DNA of 5,438 nt. Source: Thermoplasmata archaeon. Lineage in GTDB: Archaea; Thermoplasmatota; Thermoplasmata; Lutacidiplasmatales; UBA184. The notes beneath the pieces were generated by a model that saw only the letters and a list, made by a program, of their open reading frames with translations, did not search any database and was not told where the DNA came from. The position numbers and the translations under genes were made by a program. The stretch is taken from positions 1-5,438 of the forward strand of contig JAKIWU010000096.1 of NCBI GenBank assembly GCA_022749905.1, given 5' to 3'. Shown here one piece after another: positions 1 to 5,017 of this stretch (its first letter is position 1; each line of letters opens with the position of its first letter).

Positions 1-270
1 CGCGTGCTCCGCCCCGGCGGTCGGTTCGCCCTCGCGTGGGTCGCACGGGAGTTCTCCGGCGCCTTCGGACCGCCCCATCGACTCTCCGTGGAGGAAGCGA
101 CGGATGCTCTCGAGAAGCGGTTCGTGTTCCTCAACGTGGAGTTCTCGCCCGCCGGTCGGGATCGGCTTCCCTCGTACGGGGCGCTTCTCGAGCGGCGTCG
201 CGAGCCTCAGCCGCCCGTCCGGACGCGAGAGTACGGAGCGCGCGTGCCCGCCCGTCGTCGACGGCGCTGA
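1..270 (+). CDS. Class I SAM-dependent methyltransferase, C-terminal fragment (5' end outside window)
   Basis: The reading frame is open from the first base and stops with TGA at 268-270, so only the last 89 residues are present. It begins with RVLRPGGRFALAWV, the segment that in class I (Rossmann-fold) methyltransferases follows strand 4 and leads into strand 5. The SAM-binding GxGxG motif and the substrate-recognition part lie upstream of the window. A second strand-like piece (FVFLNVEFSPAG) and the short helix GALLERR fit the C-terminal end of the fold. The last 20 or so residues are Arg/Pro-rich and look like a non-conserved tail. The substrate cannot be inferred. The family is fairly secure from the LRPGG motif; nothing more specific is claimed. 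Confidence 0.75.
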   Translation, partial: RVLRPGGRFALAWVAREFSGAFGPPHRLSVEEATDALEKRFVFLNVEFSPAGRDRLPSYGALLERRREPQPPVRTREYGARVPARRRRR

Positions 271-367
271 ACCAGGCTCACACCCCGCGCCCGGGCGGTC
301 CGTTCGATCCACGCGCCGTCCTGTCGAGGCAGCGCGCGTAAGATGGGTACCTCGCGGTAACCTCAGC

Positions 368-375
368 CATATACC
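368..375 (+). promoter_or_regulatory. Archaeal TATA-like box for the winged-helix regulator
   Basis: The sequence CATATACC, an A/T-rich island in very GC-rich DNA, is centred about 28 bp before the ATG at 399. Archaeal TATA boxes lie about 26 bp before the transcription start, so transcription should begin at or within a few bases of the ATG. That gives a leaderless mRNA and fits the lack of a Shine-Dalgarno site. The rest of the 271-398 gap shows no gene. Confidence 0.6.
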
Positions 376-381
376 TCGGAA

Positions 382-414
382 ACCGGCTCTCCGAGAGCAT
401 GGACCGGCTTTCCG
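382..414 (+). repeat. 12-bp direct repeat, 21 bp apart, across the start codon
   Basis: ACCGGCTCTCCG at 382-393 recurs as ACCGGCTTTCCG at 403-414 with one mismatch. The 21-bp period is two helical turns, so both copies face the same side of the DNA. The second copy lies inside codons 2-6 of the regulator gene. It could be a tandem protein-binding site or a chance duplication. Confidence 0.35.
386..398. promoter_or_regulatory. Inverted repeat abutting the ATG, possible operator
   Basis: GCTCTC (386-391) and GAGAGC (393-398) are exact reverse complements separated by one base. The repeat lies between the TATA box and the start codon, over the predicted transcription start. A regulator bound here would block initiation, so autoregulation by the adjacent winged-helix protein is a natural inference. 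Binding itself cannot be seen in the sequence. Confidence 0.4.
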
Positions 415-998
415 CAGATACGGTTCGGGACCCCAGGGTGGACGACCGGGTCCTCGCGATGCTCGCGGAAACGTCGGGCCGGATCGCGTTCAACGGCCTC
501 CGTCGGGCGCTCGGCGTCCATCCCGAAACCTTGACCCGCGCGCTCCGTCGTTTGGAGCGCGACGGCACCGTCGTCCGCAGCGATGGAGGGTACGTGCTGC
601 GGGAACCCTCGCCGGGTCCGGACGATTCGGTACCCCGGACCCGGACGATCGCCGAGCTCGAGCTACCCGACGACGTCCGGCCGGACGACGTGCGGGGACG
701 CATGGCCGGGCACTGGTTCGGAAGCCTGCGATGGGTGGGCATCTACGAGCACGCCGGTGACCCCTGGCTCGTGTGGTCCTCCGGATCGGGGCTCGGGAAC
801 GTCATGCTGTCGATCCATCGGGGTCGCCTGCGGGTCCTCGCGGATGCCGGTGTGCCGGCGCGAGACGGACTCGACCGTGCCGGCTCGGAACTCCTCGCTC
901 GTGCCCTCGAACGGCTCGCACCGCCCTCTCACGTCGACCCACCCTCGATGCGAGCGTTCTGGATCGGCGCACCGGCTGCGGATCTCCGGCCGAACTAG
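399..998 (+). CDS. Winged helix-turn-helix transcriptional regulator with uncharacterised C-terminal domain
   Basis: This is a 199-residue protein. Residues about 13-68 form a winged-helix DNA-binding domain: helix DDRVLAMLAETSG, helix FNGLRRALGV, recognition helix HPETLTRALRRLERDG, then a short wing TVVRSDGGYVL, as in MarR/ArsR-like and Lrp-like archaeal regulators. A Pro/Asp-rich linker (about 69-98) leads to a second domain (about 99-199) rich in aromatics, including HWFGSLRWVGIYEHAG and DPWLVWSSGSGLG, with predicted beta strands. I do not recognise this domain; it may bind an effector or mediate dimerisation. The ATG start is supported by the TATA-like box about 28 bp upstream and the absence of a Shine-Dalgarno site. 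The gene appears monocistronic: the next gene has its own promoter-like element. The regulated genes are unknown, but the repeats at its own start point to autoregulation. Confidence 0.75.
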   Translation: MDRLSADTVRDPRVDDRVLAMLAETSGRIAFNGLRRALGVHPETLTRALRRLERDGTVVRSDGGYVLREPSPGPDDSVPRTRTIAELELPDDVRPDDVRGRMAGHWFGSLRWVGIYEHAGDPWLVWSSGSGLGNVMLSIHRGRLRVLADAGVPARDGLDRAGSELLARALERLAPPSHVDPPSMRAFWIGAPAADLRPN

Positions 999-1035
999 TC
1001 CGTGCCCCTGTGTGACCGGGTCCCGGAGTTTCCGC

Positions 1036-1044
1036 TCAATATCC
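1036..1044 (+). promoter_or_regulatory. TATA-like box for the 1099-2412 operon
   Basis: TCAATATCC is the only A/T-rich stretch in the gap between the regulator stop (998) and the next ATG (1099) that fits an archaeal TATA box. A start about 26 bp downstream would fall near 1066, giving a leader of about 30 nt that contains the Shine-Dalgarno sequence GGAAGGA (1084-1090), eight bases before the ATG. Confidence 0.45.
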
Positions 1045-1064
1045 ACCCCCGTCCGGTAGCCCTC

Positions 1065-1081
1065 TCGATCGAAACGATCGA
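1065..1081. promoter_or_regulatory. Perfect 7-bp inverted repeat (hairpin or operator) in the operon leader
   Basis: TCGATCG (1065-1071), AAA, CGATCGA (1075-1081) is a perfect inverted repeat with a 3-base centre. It sits at the predicted transcription start and three to nine bases before the GGAAGGA ribosome-binding site. In addition ATCGAAAC occurs exactly twice (1068-1075 and 1091-1098), the second copy directly before the ATG. It could be an operator or an mRNA hairpin that affects access to the ribosome site. Confidence 0.4.
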
Positions 1082-1098
1082 TCGGAAGGAATCGAAAC

Positions 1099-1350
1099 AT
1101 GGGAGAGAATGGAGAGTGCTGCGAGGGACGCCAACCGTACGGACCGTGGGTCTGGAGCGCCTACCGGGCCTACAACGATCTGCTTCGCGACAAGATCAAG
1201 AAGCGATTCGAAGCGTCGGAAGGACCCTGGATGGACAAGCTCGCCGCGGAGCTCGTCGAGCTCGTCAACGCCCGCTGGGAAGGCGGCCGCAAGGGCGACA
1301 AGGCCGAGAGCGAGATTCTCGAGCGGATCGGGAAGATCCTCGAGGAGTAA
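1099..1350 (+). CDS. Small charged helical protein of unknown function (83 aa)
   Basis: I do not recognise this protein. It starts at an ATG with a good Shine-Dalgarno sequence (GGAAGGA, 8-nt spacing). The N-terminus carries a Cys pair (C7, C8) and an aromatic stretch (PYGPWVWSAY, about residues 13-22). The remainder is rich in Glu, Lys and Arg with amphipathic helix patterns at about 19-40, 44-60 and 68-83, and there is no membrane segment or signal peptide. It is the first gene of a probable operon with the HtrA-like protease at 1459. Its last codons contain GAGGAG, which can serve as ribosome site for the mini-ORF at 1356. A role as an adaptor or substrate of the protease is possible from context alone. 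The codon pattern is strongly GC-ending and the start signal is good, so it is probably a real gene. Confidence 0.7.
   Translation: MGENGECCEGRQPYGPWVWSAYRAYNDLLRDKIKKRFEASEGPWMDKLAAELVELVNARWEGGRKGDKAESEILERIGKILEE
1342..1347 (+). promoter_or_regulatory. Shine-Dalgarno GAGGAG for the proline-rich mini-ORF
   Basis: GAGGAG lies inside the last two sense codons of the 83-aa gene and ends eight bases before GTG 1356. It is the main reason to take the short ORF seriously. The same bases necessarily encode the Glu-Glu C-terminus of the upstream protein, so the match could be coincidental. Confidence 0.4.
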
Positions 1351-1355
1351 TCGCC

Positions 1356-1439
1356 GTGCCCATCCCACTCCCGGGCGGGCCGGCTCCCGGGCCGTGGCCC
1401 ATACCGGGCCCGCCGATCCCGTTCCCCAGCCGAGACTGA
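1356..1439 (+). CDS. Possible 27-aa proline/glycine-rich microprotein
   Basis: GTG at 1356 opens a 27-codon frame ending at TGA 1437-1439. The product is about half Pro, with much Gly, arranged as quasi-repeats (PIPLP, PAPGPWPIP, GPPIPFP) and ending SRD. No family is recognised. It begins five bases after the upstream stop, has a well-placed GAGGAG site, and ends 19 bases before the protease GTG, so it fills the gap between two operon genes almost completely. Against it: the tract is very GC-rich, contains several short palindromes (for example CGGGCCCG and GGGCC-GT-GGCCC), and Pro/Gly codons arise readily in C/G-rich DNA. It could instead be a structured spacer. If made, it would adopt a polyproline-type extended conformation and could act as a ligand. 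Confidence 0.35.
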   Translation: MPIPLPGGPAPGPWPIPGPPIPFPSRD

Positions 1440-1458
1440 ACCGGCCCGGAGGCGCTCC

Positions 1459-2412
1459 GTGAGCCTGCCCGAGCTCGAGGAACAGCTCGTCGGGGCCGCG
1501 GCACGTCTCCGCGCGAGCGTCGTCCGAATCCGGCGGACCGCGGCCGTCGGCCCCCCGCGGTCACCCGTCGAAATCGAGGCGTCCGGGAGCGGGCTCATCG
1601 TCGACGCCCGCGGGTACCTCGTGACCAACGACCACGTCGTCCGAAAGGCCCGAGAGATCCGGGTCACGCTCGACGGCGGCGAGGAGCTCCACGCGGACGT
1701 GGTCGGAGAGGACCCGGCGACGGATGTTGCCCTCCTCAGGGTTGGGGCGCGGGAGCTCCCTGCGGCACCGTTCGCGGACTCGGAGCGCCTGCGTGTCGGG
1801 CAGTTCGCACTCGCGTTAGGGAATTCGCTCGGGCTCCCGGGCGGACCCAGCCTCTCGGTCGGCGTTGTCAGCGCGCTCGGCCGTCCGCTCCCCGGCGCGG
1901 ACCACGTACTCGAGGGCTTGGTCCAGACGGACGCCGCGATCAACCCGGGCAACAGCGGGGGCCCGCTCGCGGACCTCGGCGGTTCTGTGATCGGGGTCAA
2001 CACCGCGATCATCCCGTACGCTCAAGGGATCGGGTTCGCCGTCCCGTCGAACACGGTCCAGCACATCATCGAGGAAATCCGCCGAGCGGGAAGGGTCGTG
2101 AGGCCCTGGCTCGGCATCTCGGCCGTGGCGCTGGACGCGCCCCTCGCCCTTCGCCTCGGGGTCCCGGCCTCGACGGGCGTGCTGCTCGCGGACGTCGTGC
2201 GCGCCAGTCCGGCCGATGACGCCGGCCTCCGGTCGGGCGACGTCCTCGTTCGAATCGGCGAGGGACGATTGCGGAGCCTGCGGGATCTCCTGCGGTCCCT
2301 TGCCCAAATGCCGATCGGGGGGGCCGTGGATTTCGAGTTCTCCCGGAACGGCCGGACCCGGACGGGCGTCCTTCGGATCGCCGAAGCTCCCCCGGCACTG
2401 CTCGCCGCATAG
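1459..2412 (+). CDS. HtrA/DegP-like trypsin-fold serine protease with C-terminal PDZ domain
   Basis: This 317-residue protein belongs to the HtrA/DegP family (MEROPS S1C), ATP-independent proteases or chaperones that degrade misfolded proteins. The protease domain spans about 15-208. The catalytic triad is visible: His59 in TNDHVV, Asp89 in ATDVALLRV and Ser166 in NPGNSGGPL. A single PDZ domain follows (about 213-312), with the carboxylate-binding loop RPWLGI and the ASPADDAGLRSGDVLV segment. The start is GTG 1459, with GGAGG at 1448-1452 six bases upstream. The N-terminus (SLPELEEQLVGAAARLRAS) is an amphipathic helix, not a signal peptide or membrane anchor. The enzyme therefore appears cytoplasmic, unlike the periplasmic or anchored bacterial enzymes. 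It is the last gene of the 1099-2412 operon and is convergent with the membrane protein gene. All catalytic residues are present, so it should be active. Confidence 0.93.
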   Translation: MSLPELEEQLVGAAARLRASVVRIRRTAAVGPPRSPVEIEASGSGLIVDARGYLVTNDHVVRKAREIRVTLDGGEELHADVVGEDPATDVALLRVGARELPAAPFADSERLRVGQFALALGNSLGLPGGPSLSVGVVSALGRPLPGADHVLEGLVQTDAAINPGNSGGPLADLGGSVIGVNTAIIPYAQGIGFAVPSNTVQHIIEEIRRAGRVVRPWLGISAVALDAPLALRLGVPASTGVLLADVVRASPADDAGLRSGDVLVRIGEGRLRSLRDLLRSLAQMPIGGAVDFEFSRNGRTRTGVLRIAEAPPALLAA

Positions 2413-2426
2413 ATGGATCGGGGCTG

Positions 2427-2471
2427 GCATCCCCCCTGGCCGTCCGGGGTGCGAAGTCCCCTTTTGTGGGG
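2427..2471. terminator. Possible structured terminator region between convergent genes
   Basis: The 60-bp gap between two convergent stops holds two small hairpins. One pairs GCA plus CCCC (2427-2434, one bulged T) with GGGGTGC (2446-2452). The other is CCCC (2458-2461), TTTTGT, GGGG (2468-2471). Archaeal termination usually relies on T-rich runs, and only one TTTT run is seen, so the assignment rests mainly on position. Confidence 0.25.
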
Positions 2472-2472
2472 C

Positions 2473-3630
2473 CTACGGCGCCCTGACAAGGCGGATCGGG
2501 GCGGTCGACGGCGAGTCGATGCACGGCCCGGAACCGATCGCGGGAGTCCACGGTACGGCGTTCACCGGAGCGAGGACGCGGTCCGATGGTGGGTCCGCGT
2601 ACTTCATCCACAGATGCACGAGGAACACGATCGCGGCCAGATCGGCAACGAGCGCCACGGGGAGTCGAAGGGACGAGAAGACACCGACGAGCATGATCGG
2701 CACGAGCGCACCCGCCGCGAACGCGATCGCGCCTCTCGGGTTCGAACCCGACCCGAACACGTGCCGGGACGCGAACGTTAGGAGTGCGTACATCGCGATC
2801 ACCGCGAGGATGCACAGCGCCGGCGCAGCGCGCGCCGACTGGAAGATCCCCTCGAGGAGGAAGGTCCCCGAGAGCAGCAGGACGCCGAAGAGGAACAGGA
2901 GCCCGCGCGGGGCCGGAACCCCCGTCTCACGCGGGGCGAGGAGGGAGGCGGGCATGCGGAACGCTGCGTACGCGAGGAGCCCGATCGCGATCAGACTGCC
3001 GACGAGGATCGGCCATCCGGGGTCGAAACTGTAGATCTTACGCGTGAGGATCCCGAGTCCCACGACGTCGGCCGCAAGGACCACGAAGGCGAGTGTGACG
3101 CCGCGCCGGGTCAGGAGGCTCTTCCCCCCGGTTTCCGGGAGCGCGAGCCCATGCAAGAGGATCGGGAGGCCGATGCTGAAGACGGCGTGGACCATGATGA
3201 GGCCCGTAACCCAGACCCAGCTCACGCCGAGCCAGTGCCCGTAGAACCCGAGGCTGCCGACCGGGGCTGCCCTCGGGAAGAAGAACGTGTTGAGTGCGAC
3301 ACCTTCCTCGAGGATCGCGTACGCCGCGCCAAGCGTCAGGATCGTGGCCCAACCTTTTCCCCAGCGAATCGCGGCTTCCCGGATCAGGAGCACACCCGGA
3401 CCGTACAGCGCGAGGTTGAGCCCGAGGAACAACGCGAAGGCCACCGGGTTGAGCACGAGGACCGCGAGCGGACTTGAGCCGCTGAGGTACTCCGGGATAC
3501 CCGGCGTGAGGAGCAGCAGGCAGAGGATCGGGTGCGAACGGAACCAGGCACGCAGCCCCTCGAAGGAGGGGCGTGCTGGGGTCGAGTGCGCGGGAGGCCG
3601 TGGCAGAGGTAGCGGGATCGTACCGGGCAT
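2473..3630 (-). CDS. Polytopic membrane protein, about 10 transmembrane helices, function unknown
   Basis: This is a 385-residue protein if read from ATG 3630. After a Pro-rich cytosolic N-terminus (1-32) there are about ten hydrophobic segments (roughly 33-46, 53-80, 93-115, 137-162, 178-197, 206-225, 242-262, 268-288, 300-320, 324-343) and a hydrophilic tail. Charged residues sit in or next to the early helices: Arg84-Glu85 in LLIREA, Glu108-Glu109 in YAILEEGV, and His148 in LIMVHAVFSIG. The order of R/E, EE and H recalls CPBP/CAAX-type intramembrane proteases, but the exact motifs (EExxxR, FxxxH) are not met, so this is only a hint. From memory, uncharacterised actinobacterial membrane proteins carry similar LIRE and EEG motifs. 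No Shine-Dalgarno site precedes the ATG. An in-frame GTG at 3720 (30 extra residues), with TCTAAG (3750-3745) about 27 bp upstream, is a plausible leaderless alternative. The frame is open back to 3852. Confidence 0.8.
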   Translation of the reverse strand: MPGTIPLPLPRPPAHSTPARPSFEGLRAWFRSHPILCLLLLTPGIPEYLSGSSPLAVLVLNPVAFALFLGLNLALYGPGVLLIREAAIRWGKGWATILTLGAAYAILEEGVALNTFFFPRAAPVGSLGFYGHWLGVSWVWVTGLIMVHAVFSIGLPILLHGLALPETGGKSLLTRRGVTLAFVVLAADVVGLGILTRKIYSFDPGWPILVGSLIAIGLLAYAAFRMPASLLAPRETGVPAPRGLLFLFGVLLLSGTFLLEGIFQSARAAPALCILAVIAMYALLTFASRHVFGSGSNPRGAIAFAAGALVPIMLVGVFSSLRLPVALVADLAAIVFLVHLWMKYADPPSDRVLAPVNAVPWTPAIGSGPCIDSPSTAPIRLVRAP

Positions 3631-3861
3631 GGCCGCGGGTAAAGGGTTCGGAGGGCTGCCGACTCCCAACAGCCCGTCCGCAAGGGGGGAGCCGATGGGC
3701 TCGCGTTCGTCGGAGGTCACGCGGGCGAATTGCGTCGACCCGGGCTTAGACCTTCCGCGTTCCGGAGGGTTGAGGTGGCTGCGATCCCGGAGACCGGGAT
3801 CGGTCGGGTGTTCCGGATTCCCCGCGTGGGCCTCTCCCATCCTTCGGACCACGCGTCAACG

Positions 3862-3867
3862 CTTTTC
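3862..3867 (+). promoter_or_regulatory. Weak TATA-like element before the 3889-5294 operon
   Basis: CTTTTC is the most A/T-rich hexamer just upstream of the small gene, centred about 25 bp before GTG 3889, a spacing that would give a leaderless transcript. It is a poor TATA match. The wider gap 3631-3888 between the divergent starts shows no other gene that I can support; it should hold both divergent promoters. Confidence 0.25.
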
Positions 3868-3888
3868 GGCGACGGCGTGTGGCCGGTC

Positions 3889-4104
3889 GTGAACCCTCGA
3901 GAGCGCGAGCTGCTCACCGGAATGGGGAACTGCTACGAGGCCTGCCAGGACGACTTCGAGGGGACCGTCGGAATGGTGGCGGGCGCACGGAGCCTAACCC
4001 GTGAGGCGGTCCTCCTCCTGTTGGATTCCATGAGAACGCGGTATTCCAAGGACGAGGACTACGTGGCCCTTCGCAACCGCCTCCCGCCCGAGTTCCCCCT
4101 GTAG
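3889..4104 (+). CDS. Small helical protein of unknown function (about 71 aa), possible HTH-like
   Basis: The product from GTG 3889 begins MNPRERELLTGMGNCYEAC. It is mostly alpha-helical: a first helix with a CxxxC pair (C15, C19), then TVGMVAGARSLTREAVLLLLDSMRTRY (split by a turn near 33-36), whose pattern resembles a helix-turn-helix, and an acidic/basic tail ending FPL. I do not recognise the family. The start is uncertain: the frame stays open upstream to TTG 3730 (124 aa), with another GTG at 3877 and an ATG at 3922. Strong GC-ending codon bias and compact helical sequence begin around NPRERE, which favours 3889 or 3877. It is followed after 19 bases by the haem-oxygenase-like gene and is probably cotranscribed with it. 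It may regulate or partner the two downstream metal-binding proteins. Confidence 0.6.
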   Translation: MNPRERELLTGMGNCYEACQDDFEGTVGMVAGARSLTREAVLLLLDSMRTRYSKDEDYVALRNRLPPEFPL

Positions 4105-4112
4105 CGTGCATC

Positions 4113-4117
4113 GGGTG
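4113..4117 (+). promoter_or_regulatory. Shine-Dalgarno GGGTG deciding the start of the haem-oxygenase-like gene
   Basis: GGGTG ends six bases before GTG 4124. In-frame GTG codons also exist at 4106 and 4115, but neither has a comparable site. From 4124 the protein opens MTKCPVC, placing the zinc-binding knuckle at the very N-terminus, which is a natural beginning. Confidence 0.4.
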
Positions 4118-4123
4118 CGAGTC

Positions 4124-5017
4124 GTGACGAAGTGTCCCGTCTGCCTGCGCGAATCCGAGCCGAGCGGCTTCGCTAGTCTAGCGAAGCATCTCGAGGCGCA
4201 GGCTGACGGCAGCGATTCCGACCACGTCCGGTGGCTCAACCAGAACGTCAGTCGGACGAAGCTCGGAGCGCCGGAACTCACCGAGAGGCTCGAGCGGTTC
4301 TTCGACCTCAAAGGCGCGCCCCTCTCCGAATGGATCAAGCGCCGCTTCATCGCGCGCTTCTACGCAGAACCCGCACACCCGTTCGTGCGCGCGCTCCAGC
4401 ACCCCTCGCGCGCGACGCTCCTCGGCTACGTCGTCGAGCACCAGCACTTCCTCCGGCAATGGGTCCGCTCCTGCGCCTACATCATGGCACGGACGGATCG
4501 TCCCGACGTCGTGCTCTACGAGCTCGACAATCTCAACACGGAGTATGGCGGCACCGGGGCGACGCCCGCGCATTACGAACTCCTGCTGCGCATGGGTGAG
4601 AGCCTCGGCGTCTCGCGCGAGGAGATCCTCGCGACCGCGCCGCTTCCGGCCACCCGCGCCGGCATCGACGGGTGGAACCGAATCGCGTCGACCGAGCCAT
4701 GGCCCGCCGCGCTGGGCGCGATGCATTGCCTCGAGCTCATCGCGCACCGCGACCTCGTCCGAGAGGGAGCCTCCTCGCACTATTTCGATCCCGGCATTCT
4801 CCAAGGCACGGAGATCTCGGACGCTGCGAAGGCGTTCCTGCGCGAAGGCTATGAGGCCGACATGGGCCACGCGGGCCAGGCCCTCGCGCTCGTCGAGCGG
4901 TACGCCGCCGAGCTCGGTGTCGTCCCGGACGTCCAGGCCGCCGTGCTGCGTTCGATCGACCTGTTCGACGACTATCTGATCGCAAGGCTCGAGCGGGGGG
5001 CGACGTTTGAACGTTAA
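4124..5017 (+). CDS. Haem-oxygenase-like iron-containing redox enzyme (TenA/PqqC-like fold) with N-terminal C2H2 zinc-binding segment
   Basis: This is a 297-residue protein from GTG 4124. Residues 4-34 hold C4xxC7, then H22 and H34, a likely C2H2-type zinc site in front of the enzyme domain. Residues about 50-290 are all-helical and match the haem-oxygenase-like diiron oxidase group (TenA, PqqC, CADD and UndA fold; COG5424-like). Candidate metal ligands fall at typical places: E105-x2-H108 in VVEHQHFLRQW, E140 in NLNTEYGG with H150 in TPAHYELLLRMGESLG, and D246-x2-H249 in GYEADMGHAG. Members oxidise small organic substrates or amino acids with O2; the substrate here is unknown, and a TenA-type thiaminase role is not supported by neighbours. 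The gene overlaps the next by 11 bases, so the two products are probably made together in the cytoplasm. The family is well supported; the specific reaction is not. Confidence 0.85.
   Translation: MTKCPVCLRESEPSGFASLAKHLEAQADGSDSDHVRWLNQNVSRTKLGAPELTERLERFFDLKGAPLSEWIKRRFIARFYAEPAHPFVRALQHPSRATLLGYVVEHQHFLRQWVRSCAYIMARTDRPDVVLYELDNLNTEYGGTGATPAHYELLLRMGESLGVSREEILATAPLPATRAGIDGWNRIASTEPWPAALGAMHCLELIAHRDLVREGASSHYFDPGILQGTEISDAAKAFLREGYEADMGHAGQALALVERYAAELGVVPDVQAAVLRSIDLFDDYLIARLERGATFER

Noticed and set aside
104..760. Plus-strand open frame (218 codons) spanning the methyltransferase end and the regulator
   Set aside because: Arg/Gly/Pro-rich product with no fold pattern, running through a promoter-like gap and out of phase with the convincing winged-helix frame.
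1368..1412. Repeated CTCCCGGGC and GGGCC/GGCCC palindromes as a possible structured RNA
   Set aside because: The elements are short, very GC-rich and of the kind expected by chance in Pro/Gly codons. No larger consistent fold was found by eye, so they are kept only as a caution on the mini-ORF.
1170..2012. Antisense open frame (280 codons) opposite the 83-aa gene and the protease
   Set aside because: The product is a low-complexity Ser/Arg/Pro-rich sequence. The opposite strand encodes an intact catalytic triad.
2738..2751. CGGGTTCGAACCCG, resembling a tRNA T-arm
   Set aside because: It lies inside the membrane protein gene. With the stem paired, the loop has six bases instead of seven, and no acceptor, D-arm or anticodon arm is found around it.
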